From the IMG/VR virus record IMGVR_UViG_3300012985_000027, positions 1-25,025 of that record: 25,025 nt of DNA; one strand, 5' to 3'. Position numbers and translations under genes: made by a program. Source of the DNA: a virus. Under the pieces are notes generated by a model. That model ran no database searches. It was not told the origin of the DNA and saw only the letters and a list, made by a program, of their open reading frames with translations. Below, piece by piece: positions 4,675 to 11,395 of this stretch (its first letter is position 1; every line of letters starts with the position of its first letter).

Positions 4675-4750
4675 CGTTTCTTAGCCAAGTGGTTAAGGCA
4701 GGGGTTTCATACGCCCCCACGCGGTGGTTCGACTCCACCAGAAACGACCA
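4675..4750 (+). tRNA. tRNA-Met(CAT)
   Basis: Full cloverleaf, anticodon CAT at 4708-4710, perfect acceptor stem CGTTTCT/AGAAACG, discriminator A and encoded CCA. Position 1-72 is a C-G pair, unlike the initiator type, so it is an elongator tRNA-Met or a lysidine-type tRNA-Ile. Confidence 0.9.
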
Positions 4751-4751
4751 T

Positions 4752-4820
4752 GGGGCTCCGTACCCAGCGCCTCGGCGCATTGCGGCTTGCAGCGGGGAGG
4801 CAGTCCCGTTGGCCCCTTCA
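4752..4820 (+). other. tRNA-like relic between the last two tRNAs
   Basis: GGGGCT at the 5' end can pair with GGCCCC near 4811-4816, enclosing small hairpins (GCGC-CTCG-GCGC, and CGGGG/TCCCG near the 3' side). It ends in TTCA rather than CCA and has no TTCGA T loop. A decayed tRNA is the simplest explanation. Confidence 0.3.
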
Positions 4821-4824
4821 CTAT

Positions 4825-4899
4825 TCCCCTCTCGTCTAATGGTAGGACGGACGGCTTTGAACCGTTCAGATGTTGGTTCGAGTCCAGCATGGGGAACCA
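4825..4899 (+). tRNA. tRNA-Gln(TTG)
   Basis: Anticodon TTG at 4857-4859, encoded CCA. The acceptor stem has U.U at pair 6-67 and C.A at pair 7-66. It is the last tRNA before the terminator. Confidence 0.91.
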
Positions 4900-4931
4900 A
4901 ATGCACAGGTGAGTCGCTCTCCCTGATTGTT

Positions 4932-4970
4932 ACCCCGCCTCCTGCACCCACAGGACTGCGGGGTTTCTTT
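4932..4970 (+). terminator. Intrinsic terminator closing the tRNA/RNase P block
   Basis: ACCCCGC (4932-4938) pairs with GCGGGGT (4958-4964), with a second stem TCCTG/CAGGA inside and loop CACCCA, followed by TTTCTTT. It separates the RNA block from the head genes. Confidence 0.85.
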
Positions 4971-4985
4971 ATGCCCGGAGAACCA

Positions 4986-5684
4986 ATGGCAGGTATTGAC
5001 ATCGAAGCGAAGAAGCCTGTCACACGAAGGCAGAGCGCATCCTCGACCCAAGGTGCACGAGTCACGAACGGACCCGGTGCTGTGTCCCGCACGCGCAATC
5101 TCACTGGTGAGAAGCGCAAGGCTGGTAGACCGCCCGGTGCGAAGAACAAGCCGAAGTCGATGGTGCCCGCTGAACTGGCCGACGAACTGTTGGTCAAGTT
5201 GCAGGGAACGCTCCCTGACGAGCACTACCAATACCTCAAGGGCGTTGTCAAGAAGGGCGATGCAATCGCCACCGAGAAGGAACTGGACATCCTCATCCTG
5301 CTGCTGGGACGCAACCTGCACCCGGCGCTGATTGAGGAAACGCTGGCCTTCGATGACGACGGTCCCGACGACGATGAAGATGTACTAGAACCACAGCCTC
5401 ACGGAGGCGCGCTCAAGCGCCCCAAGTCTGTGACCTTCTTCCGCAAGGACGTTACCGAACGTCTCAAGGTGCTGAACTCTCTGCTCTCACTGAGGCACCA
5501 GATGGAGAAGACGAAGGACGAGCAGAAGGACGGCAAGCAGCCGCTTATCACCATTGTCGCAGACCGCAACCTCCTTGACGGCGGAAGACTTGGTGTCCTA
5601 CTTGGCGGTGTCCCCGGCCCTGTGGCTGGAAACACTGACGGAGTTGGACGGCCAGCCCTTCCGGCTCGAACCGTATCAGATTAG
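4986..5684 (+). CDS. Putative terminase small subunit
   Basis: The protein has 232 residues. Near residues 43-55 it has a basic RKAGRPPGAKNK stretch, the AT-hook-like GRPxGxKN signature common at the front of phage small terminases, followed by helical segments and an acidic patch DDDGPDDDEDV. GGAG precedes the ATG at a good distance; an in-frame ATG at 4971 overlaps the terminator T-tract and lacks a ribosome site. Position directly before the large terminase supports the call. The last 44 codons overlap the start of the large terminase in another frame. Confidence 0.6.
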   Translation: MAGIDIEAKKPVTRRQSASSTQGARVTNGPGAVSRTRNLTGEKRKAGRPPGAKNKPKSMVPAELADELLVKLQGTLPDEHYQYLKGVVKKGDAIATEKELDILILLLGRNLHPALIEETLAFDDDGPDDDEDVLEPQPHGGALKRPKSVTFFRKDVTERLKVLNSLLSLRHQMEKTKDEQKDGKQPLITIVADRNLLDGGRLGVLLGGVPGPVAGNTDGVGRPALPARTVSD

Positions 5685-6996
5685 GTATCTCAACGACAGG
5701 GCGGTTTTCCGCATTGTCAACAAGTCCCGGCAGATTGGTTTCTCGACCATCCTCGCCGGAGAGGCAACCTTCAACGCGGTAACGAAGCCAGCCTACAAGG
5801 CGAACATCGTTTCCATCAACCAGAAGGAAGCCGCCGACAAGATTGAGATTGCCGCCAACCTGTACCACAGCATTCCCGACGCCTTCATGGAGTCGGACCC
5901 TGTGCTCAAGCCGGTTCTCTGGACGAACGCCAACGACGAAATCTCGTTCCACCGTCCGCCCATCACGTCCAGCATCATCAGCCAGCCCGCCTCGGCGGCT
6001 GTTCGTGGTGGTCGCAAGGACATCTACTTCGATGAGTTCGCGCACATCCGCGATGCCGTCAAGTTGTACCGCGCTGCTATGCCAGCCATCACGAGAGGCG
6101 ACTCTCGGCTGACCATCATCAGCACGCCGCTCGGCCAGAGCGGTCTGTTCTACGACATTGCGTCGAACGAGCAGGCGTACCCTGAGTACAGTCGCCACGC
6201 AGTGCCGTGGTGGGAGTGCTCCGCAATGGTGAAGCCTGAGCGGTACGAGGAAGCCCTCGCACTGGCAGCGGCCATGGACCAAGGCTCCGAGGCTCGGGTC
6301 CTTGAGTACGGCACCGACAAGTTGCGCATCATCTACAACGGCTTCGGTGGGGACCTCATCGGGTTCCAGACCGAGTACGAGGCCACGTTCGCGGACGAGG
6401 CCACAGCCTACTACACTTGGGACCTCATCGTCAACTCGACGGACAGCGAGTTGCCGGTCCTCAAGGAGTGGAACCCTAACTACAAGAGTACCGGCTACAT
6501 GAGCATTGGCATCGACCTTGCTCGTGACCGGGACCAAACCGTGTTCACGGTGGTTGAAACTACGGACGACGGGCACCGCAAGGTCTTGTTCTGCAAGCCT
6601 ACGCAGGACCCGTACAACGAACAGTTCGACTACATGAAGACGCTCATCAACGCAGTCCAGCCAAGCCGCGTTACCATCGACCAGACGGGTGTCGGTCAGA
6701 AGTTCGTAGAGGATGCCAAGCGCCTCATCCCCGGTGTCAACATCGAGGGTACGGTCTTCACCAACGCCAAGAAGGAACGATGGGCAACCACCCTCAAGGG
6801 TGATATGCAGGTTGGCAACGTCAGTTGGCCGAACATCGGGGACCTTCGCCGTCAAATCCACGGCATCAAGAGGACCAAGACAGAAACCAACTTCTACAAG
6901 TTCGCCGGAGCGAAGGACGACTACTTCTGGTCGCTGGCACTCGCCTTGTATGGTGAGGGCAGGCAGCCAGCACGCATCTCCTTCGTCGGCGGGTAG
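5554..6996 (+). CDS. terL: Terminase large subunit (packaging ATPase-nuclease)
   Basis: Powers DNA packaging into the prohead and cuts concatemers. The protein has up to 480 residues, within the family range. Walker A-like NKSRQIGFST lies near residues 56-65, Walker B IYFDEFA near 157-163, and the coupling motif ISTP near 189. The RNase H-like nuclease shows IGIDLARDRDQT near 318-329, VTIDQTG near 374-380 and a late acidic DDYFW near 455. The frame begins at TTG 5554, inside the small terminase gene; no ATG is available, and TTG 5590 or GTG 5593 (after GGAAG) are alternatives, so the start is uncertain. Confidence 0.93.
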   Translation: MSQTATSLTAEDLVSYLAVSPALWLETLTELDGQPFRLEPYQIRYLNDRAVFRIVNKSRQIGFSTILAGEATFNAVTKPAYKANIVSINQKEAADKIEIAANLYHSIPDAFMESDPVLKPVLWTNANDEISFHRPPITSSIISQPASAAVRGGRKDIYFDEFAHIRDAVKLYRAAMPAITRGDSRLTIISTPLGQSGLFYDIASNEQAYPEYSRHAVPWWECSAMVKPERYEEALALAAAMDQGSEARVLEYGTDKLRIIYNGFGGDLIGFQTEYEATFADEATAYYTWDLIVNSTDSELPVLKEWNPNYKSTGYMSIGIDLARDRDQTVFTVVETTDDGHRKVLFCKPTQDPYNEQFDYMKTLINAVQPSRVTIDQTGVGQKFVEDAKRLIPGVNIEGTVFTNAKKERWATTLKGDMQVGNVSWPNIGDLRRQIHGIKRTKTETNFYKFAGAKDDYFWSLALALYGEGRQPARISFVGG

Positions 6997-7009
6997 AGGG
7001 CCTAGAGCC

Positions 7010-7204
7010 ATGCCACAGACCCATCAGGTCAGGTGCCCGTCGTGCGGAACCTTGTTCGGTGTTACCGACGAGGATGGCCGCATCGTCATCAAGCACCGTG
7101 ACCTACTTCGTCTCATTCGTGGCTCCGTCGAAGGTCCCTGCCGAAAGTGCGGCCAGACAGTCCGTTGGCTGTCCCCGACTGACAGTGAGGACGAAGGAGC
7201 CTAA
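7010..7204 (+). CDS. Small zinc-ribbon protein
   Basis: The protein has 64 residues with two CxxC knuckles, CPSC near residue 9 and CRKC near residue 43, as in zinc ribbons that bind nucleic acid or protein. It starts 14 bases after the large terminase and its TAA shares a base with the ATG of the next gene (TAATG), so the two are translationally coupled. Small zinc-binding proteins between terminase and portal occur in phages, but their role here is unknown. Confidence 0.75.
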   Translation: MPQTHQVRCPSCGTLFGVTDEDGRIVIKHRDLLRLIRGSVEGPCRKCGQTVRWLSPTDSEDEGA

Positions 7205-7425
7205 TGGACAGCCGTGACCTCGACCGTCTTGTAACCAAGACCGAACTCAACCCGTTTGTCAAGATGGCACTGCGCCGTGTGCGCAAGGCTATCGAGGAAG
7301 GCGAGGTAGAGTCCTTCGCAATCAACAAGAACTCGTGGTCCGTCCGCGTGTCCAACCCAAAGGGCCTGAGTTGTACTTGGACCTTCACCTTGAGGAAGCC
7401 AGATGGCAGCAGCAACGACAACTAA
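7204..7425 (+). CDS. Small protein of unknown function
   Basis: The protein has 73 residues, with a basic helical first half (LNPFVKMALRRVRKAIEEGEVESF) and a likely beta second half (SWSVRVSN, CTWTFTLRK). AAGGAG lies upstream of the ATG. The start overlaps the previous stop by one base and the end overlaps the portal gene by 23 bases. I do not recognise the family; a structural or packaging accessory is suggested only by position. Confidence 0.7.
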   Translation: MDSRDLDRLVTKTELNPFVKMALRRVRKAIEEGEVESFAINKNSWSVRVSNPKGLSCTWTFTLRKPDGSSNDN

Positions 7426-8830
7426 GACAACTCGTCCGCGCCGCGTAGCCTCCAAGGCACAGGTGTCCGCACCAGTCCCCGGCAAGGTCTTCGCAAACAT
7501 CGGCGTGCTTGGCTTGACCAAGGATGGCTCCGAGATTGTCACTGACCGTTCCCGCAAGGGGAAGTACAAGACCTACTACGAGATGTATCGCCAGCACCCA
7601 ACGGTGCGTGCGGCCATCGAGAAGGTAGCCAAGGTCGCCGTCACCAACGGCTATAGGTTCTCCCCGGAGGAACCGGACGAGGACTTGCCGAAGGAGAAGA
7701 CGAGGGCGCTGCGTGCGTTCTTCCGTGCTTCCAACGGCAGCCAGTTGCTCCGTCTCACATACAAGGACTTGCTCATCTTCGGTGAAGCCTTCTGGCTCAT
7801 CAAGAGGCCCAAGGTCGGCCAGCCTCAACAGGCTATGCGCCTCTCGCCCCAGTACATGGACGAGAAGTTGCAGAACGGCATCCTCACCGGGTGGCGTTTC
7901 GGTCCGGTCGGTCCGTCCGACAAGGCCGTCGAGTACGAGTCCATCGACGTTGTGCAGTTCAAGTTCGATGACCCCGACAACGACATCCGTGGTCTGAGCC
8001 TGCTCGCCTCGCTTGAGTTGACGGTCGCATCCGACCTGTTCGCCATGAAGTTCAACGAGAGGTTCTTCGAGAACTCGGCGCACACCGGCATCATCTTCAA
8101 CATGAAGAACACCAGCCCCGATGAGGTCGAGCGCAACCGTACTTGGTTGGAGCAGAACTACGTCGGTACCGAGAACGCCCACAAGCCGGTGGTTCTCGAA
8201 GGTGACGTGACCATCGAGAAGACCGTCGTCTCGCCTGCCGAGATGCAGTTCATCGAGGGTCGCAAGTTGAACCGTCAGGAAATCCTGTCGGTCCTCGACG
8301 TTGACCCCACCAAGATTGGTGTGGACGAAGACTCCAACCGTTCGACTTCCAAGGAAGCCGACAACACCTTCCGTCAGGAGAACATCGCTCCCTTGCAGTT
8401 GGTCGTTGAGGAAGAAGTCAACAACCATCTCATCCTGCAACTGTTCGGTTGGGACAGCATCCTGTTCCGTCAGAACGACGCATCGAGGCGTGACCTCCTT
8501 GAGATGATGAAGATGTTTGGTGAGGCAGAGCGCATGGGCGTCATGTCTATCAACCAAATCAAGGGTGAACTCGGCCTCGCCAACATTGACGGTGGCGACG
8601 TTCACTTCGTCCAGACCGCAGCCGGGGCCATCCCGGTCGAGTGGCTGGATGACGTAGCAGCAAGACTCATCGGTCCATCGGGCCAGACACTCGGCGGGCA
8701 GGGGACTGCGAACCAGCCTCCGGCCCCCGTCGAGCCTAGCCCCGCAGTACCAGCCGGAACCAATGGCAAGCCACAAGGCGACACCGCTCCCGGCGACAGC
8801 ACCGCTGGCCAAGACCAGACAGACGGGTAA
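7403..8830 (+). CDS. Portal protein
   Basis: Forms the dodecameric ring at the capsid vertex through which DNA passes. The protein has 475 residues, typical for HK97/SPP1-type portals. Characteristic stretches are YYEMYRQHPTVRAAIEKVAK near residue 60, LLIFGEAFWLIKRP near residue 120, and NRQEILSVLDVDPTKIG near residue 290, followed by the helical segment and a Pro/Gly/Thr-rich disordered C-terminus. GAGGAAG precedes the ATG. It lies between terminase and protease as expected. Confidence 0.92.
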   Translation: MAAATTTKTTRPRRVASKAQVSAPVPGKVFANIGVLGLTKDGSEIVTDRSRKGKYKTYYEMYRQHPTVRAAIEKVAKVAVTNGYRFSPEEPDEDLPKEKTRALRAFFRASNGSQLLRLTYKDLLIFGEAFWLIKRPKVGQPQQAMRLSPQYMDEKLQNGILTGWRFGPVGPSDKAVEYESIDVVQFKFDDPDNDIRGLSLLASLELTVASDLFAMKFNERFFENSAHTGIIFNMKNTSPDEVERNRTWLEQNYVGTENAHKPVVLEGDVTIEKTVVSPAEMQFIEGRKLNRQEILSVLDVDPTKIGVDEDSNRSTSKEADNTFRQENIAPLQLVVEEEVNNHLILQLFGWDSILFRQNDASRRDLLEMMKMFGEAERMGVMSINQIKGELGLANIDGGDVHFVQTAAGAIPVEWLDDVAARLIGPSGQTLGGQGTANQPPAPVEPSPAVPAGTNGKPQGDTAPGDSTAGQDQTDG

Positions 8831-8833
8831 GAG

Positions 8834-9979
8834 ATGACCACAGCAAACTTCAAGTACACATTCCCCATCGCTAAGGCCGAGGAACGTCCGGACGGTAACT
8901 ACATCGTCGGCTTCGCCTCCGGCCCTGAGATTGACAGCGACTTGGAGCGCATGGCACCAGAGGCCATCGTTCGCTTCTCGGAGCAAATCAACGCGACCGA
9001 CGATGAGACTCGCCTCGTGTACCGTGACGCCCATGCCAAGGATGGCGTGCTGCGTGACCTTGGCGACATCACGAAGGCGTGGGTCAATGAGCACTTCCAC
9101 CTTGGCATCGAAGTCAAGTTGAACATGGACAACCCCGCTGCTGCCTTCCTGTTCAAGCAGGTTAAGAAGGGCAAGCAGTACGGAATGTCGGTCGCAGGCC
9201 ACGTCGTGGAATACGCCGACGAGTTTGTCGCAGAGGTAGGTAAGAACGTTCTCACCTACAAGAACGTTGTGCTGGATGAAATCTCCAACACGACTCGTCC
9301 CGCATGGTACCCATCCTTTGGGACCGTGCTCGCTAAGTCTGTCAAGGATGCGTCCGAGACGACAGAAGGTGAAGCAATGAGCAAGACGGCTGATGCCGAA
9401 CTCGACACCACGGTCGAGGACGCTACTAAGTCCGACGCGACGACGGAAGTCGTTGACGAGACTGCCAAGGCTGATGACACCGCTGGTGCCGCTGCCGAGG
9501 AAACTGCTGCTGATGAGACGGCCAAGGCCGACGAGACAGTAGTCGAGGAAACCGCCGAGAAGGCAGGACGCAAGTTGTCGGGTGCTACATCCGCCAAGTT
9601 GCTTGGCCTGTTCAACTCTATGCAGGAAGAACTCACATCCCTCGGGGTGATTGAGGCTCCTGCCGCTGCTGATGCAGCAACCACCGAAGGCGAGAAGTCG
9701 GCTTCCGGTGCGGAGGAAGACACCACCGAGAAGACTGCGGAGGCTGCTTCGACGGAAGCCGTCATCACCAAGTCCGACCTCGATGCCCTTGCCTCTGCCC
9801 TTGAGAAGGCAAACGAGCGTATCGCTGAACTCGAAGCACAGCCGCGTGTGGCTGCTCCGGGTGCTATCTCTGACGCAGCCAAGAGTGCAGCAGAGACGGA
9901 CTTTGAGGCAGAACTCGCAAAGGCCAGCCCTGCTGACCGCCTGCGCCTCGCATTCGCCGCTCAGACGAGCGGTCGTTAA
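8834..9979 (+). CDS. Capsid maturation protease fused to scaffold domain
   Basis: Residues 1-170 resemble the HK97 prohead protease (U35 serine protease). His67 in DAHAKDG, Ser119 in YGMSVAGH and Glu149 in LDEISNT are spaced almost as the HK97 triad (65, 114, 148). From residue 175 the protein is rich in Ala, Glu, Thr and Asp with low complexity, then a coiled coil near 315-335, as expected for a scaffold that is degraded during maturation. It starts four bases after the portal stop with only a weak GTAAGAG site. An internal in-frame ATG at 9377 may express the scaffold alone. Confidence 0.88.
   Translation: MTTANFKYTFPIAKAEERPDGNYIVGFASGPEIDSDLERMAPEAIVRFSEQINATDDETRLVYRDAHAKDGVLRDLGDITKAWVNEHFHLGIEVKLNMDNPAAAFLFKQVKKGKQYGMSVAGHVVEYADEFVAEVGKNVLTYKNVVLDEISNTTRPAWYPSFGTVLAKSVKDASETTEGEAMSKTADAELDTTVEDATKSDATTEVVDETAKADDTAGAAAEETAADETAKADETVVEETAEKAGRKLSGATSAKLLGLFNSMQEELTSLGVIEAPAAADAATTEGEKSASGAEEDTTEKTAEAASTEAVITKSDLDALASALEKANERIAELEAQPRVAAPGAISDAAKSAAETDFEAELAKASPADRLRLAFAAQTSGR
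9377..9979 (+). CDS. Possible nested scaffold protein from an internal start
   Basis: In-frame ATG at 9377 within the protease gene, preceded by AGAAGGTGA at ribosome-site distance, would give a 200-residue product MSKTADAEL... containing only the acidic scaffold and coiled-coil part. It begins just where the protease domain ends. Lambda C/Nu3 is a known precedent for this arrangement; here it is inferred from sequence alone. Confidence 0.45.
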   Translation: MSKTADAELDTTVEDATKSDATTEVVDETAKADDTAGAAAEETAADETAKADETVVEETAEKAGRKLSGATSAKLLGLFNSMQEELTSLGVIEAPAAADAATTEGEKSASGAEEDTTEKTAEAASTEAVITKSDLDALASALEKANERIAELEAQPRVAAPGAISDAAKSAAETDFEAELAKASPADRLRLAFAAQTSGR

Positions 9980-10008
9980 CCTGCCAACCGGCAGAGAAGG
10001 AAACCAAC

Positions 10009-10890
10009 ATGGACCAGTTGACTGTGCGTAAGGCACTCGACCTCGCGTCGAGCGGTTCTTACCTCATTCCGGAACTCGTTGACAACGCTATCAGGGACTA
10101 CGCCACACTTGAGCCTGTCCTTGCCAACGTGGTCAACCGCGTTCCTTGGGCAACCAACACCTACTTCATCCGTAGGCGTGATGCCCTCCCGACCGCCTCG
10201 TGGAGCACTGACGGTGGCACCCTCCCGGCTGCCTCGCAGAGCACCTACAAGAAGGTCAGCAAGACCGTGAAGTACCTCTACACTCGTGGAGAGGTCACCG
10301 GTCCGATGCAGCAGGCAGCGGGCTCGCTCTACAACGCTTTGGCGTTGGAGGTCGAGGCTCACTCGCGTGCAGCAGTCGAGCAGTTGTCGGAAGACATCGC
10401 TACCGCCTCTGGTGGTTCCGATGACATCACCGGCATCCTGTACCAGATTGACACCGACGACAGCACGAACTGGGGCTCCACGGGCTCCGGTACGGTTGAC
10501 GCCTCCGGTGCCTATCTGTCCCTCGACATGATTGACGAAGCCATCGACACCGCTCGCGGTGAAGTTGACCTCATCGTCACGTCGCGTAGGGTCCGCCGTG
10601 CCATCAACTCCCTGTTGCAGGCACAGCAGCAGTTCGTGGACAGGACTGAGGTAGCCGCTGGCTTCCGTGTCCTGACGTACGATGGCCTCCCCATCGTCAC
10701 TGACCTCCACTGGGAGACGGACGAGGACATCCTGTTCATCCGTAGGGCAGACGCCAAGTTGCTCATCCATCAGGACTTCACGTTCGAGGAACTCGCCAAG
10801 ACGAAGGACTCGACTGACTTCATGATTAAGGGCTACTTCGGCTTCGCGCTCGAAGGTCGTCCGGTTCACCTTAAGGGCTTCGCCCTCTAA
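10009..10890 (+). CDS. Major capsid protein (HK97 fold)
   Basis: The protein has 293 residues and follows the protease-scaffold gene. It has a short N-arm, no long delta domain (scaffolding is supplied by the upstream gene), a region VPWATNTYFIRRRDALPTASW that fits the E-loop/spine part, and a C-terminal part with LIVTSRRVRRAINSLLQAQQ and GLPIVTD that fits the A-domain pattern of HK97-type shells. AGAAGGAAA gives a strong ribosome site. Confidence 0.9.
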   Translation: MDQLTVRKALDLASSGSYLIPELVDNAIRDYATLEPVLANVVNRVPWATNTYFIRRRDALPTASWSTDGGTLPAASQSTYKKVSKTVKYLYTRGEVTGPMQQAAGSLYNALALEVEAHSRAAVEQLSEDIATASGGSDDITGILYQIDTDDSTNWGSTGSGTVDASGAYLSLDMIDEAIDTARGEVDLIVTSRRVRRAINSLLQAQQQFVDRTEVAAGFRVLTYDGLPIVTDLHWETDEDILFIRRADAKLLIHQDFTFEELAKTKDSTDFMIKGYFGFALEGRPVHLKGFAL

Positions 10891-10919
10891 GGTTGACTTC
10901 GGTCTGAACGCGGGTGGGG

Positions 10920-10948
10920 TTGCTTAACAGCGCCCCACCTGCTACACT
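10920..10948 (+). promoter_or_regulatory. Extended -10 promoter after the major capsid gene
   Basis: TTGCTT at 10920-10925, a 17-base spacer, then TACACT at 10943-10948 with TG at 10940-10941. The predicted start near 10955 is only a few bases before the ribosome site of the next gene. A stem GGTGGGG (10914-10920) with CCCCACC (10933-10939) overlaps the promoter and could halt or slow transcripts coming from the capsid gene. Confidence 0.5.
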
Positions 10949-10963
10949 CAAGGAGACACATAG

Positions 10964-11395
10964 ATGTCCGAGGACACAATCCAACTTCTCAACCCGTTCT
11001 TGAGGCAGGCCCGCATTCGGGTCTTCCACTTCTACGACGGGCGTGCGCCTGTTGAGGGCGGTGTCATCACTATCCCTGCGAACAAGCCGCAGTGGGTACA
11101 GCGTGCATACATCATGGGCTACAACAAGAACATCGACGGTAGCCCCACCACAGTAGCCGAGGCCCTCCGTGGCTTCACCCCAGCCCCCGTGGCTGCAAGC
11201 ACCGAGAGTGCAGGAGAAACGAATGACGAAGGTCTTGATGCTGGGGGACTCCCCGGTGATGGAGACGGGGTTCGGTCGAGTGAACCGGAAGGCCCTGCTG
11301 GCGATGACGAAGGCGGGGATGGAAGTGGCGTCGGTATCGGCGTTGCAGAGGGAAGCGAAGGAGACGACGCTCCCGGTGACGCAGTTCCTACCTGA
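10964..11395 (+). CDS. Small protein with acidic Gly-rich tail, overlaps the glycosyltransferase
   Basis: The protein has 143 residues. Residues 1-75 look folded (FLRQARIRVFHFYDG, GGVITIPANKPQWVQRAYIMGYN); residues from about 85 are Gly/Asp/Glu-rich low complexity. AAGGAG precedes the ATG. The low-complexity tail is exactly the part that overlaps the next gene by 173 bases in another frame, so only the first half is likely under strong selection. I do not recognise the family; a head accessory role is suggested by position after the capsid gene. Confidence 0.7.
   Translation: MSEDTIQLLNPFLRQARIRVFHFYDGRAPVEGGVITIPANKPQWVQRAYIMGYNKNIDGSPTTVAEALRGFTPAPVAASTESAGETNDEGLDAGGLPGDGDGVRSSEPEGPAGDDEGGDGSGVGIGVAEGSEGDDAPGDAVPT

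Noticed and set aside
1043-4688. Many short ORFs on both strands across the tRNA block, with recurring translations such as GLEPSS, RTRTC and SNLVG-like strings
   Set aside because: They are translations of repeated T arms and acceptor ends of tRNA genes, not proteins.
1250-4890. Regularly spaced repeat GGTTCGAGTCC every ~75-85 bases, resembling a CRISPR-like array
   Set aside because: Each copy is the T arm of a tRNA with its own anticodon and CCA; there are no spacers of constant length and no cas genes.
4689-4985. Upstream extension of the small terminase frame through the last tRNAs
   Set aside because: It would translate tRNA-Met, tRNA-Gln and the terminator; the ribosome site before 4986 decides the start.
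10914-10939. GGTGGGG/CCCCACC stem as an intrinsic terminator of the capsid gene
   Set aside because: No U-tract follows; it overlaps a better-supported promoter and is noted there as a possible modulator.
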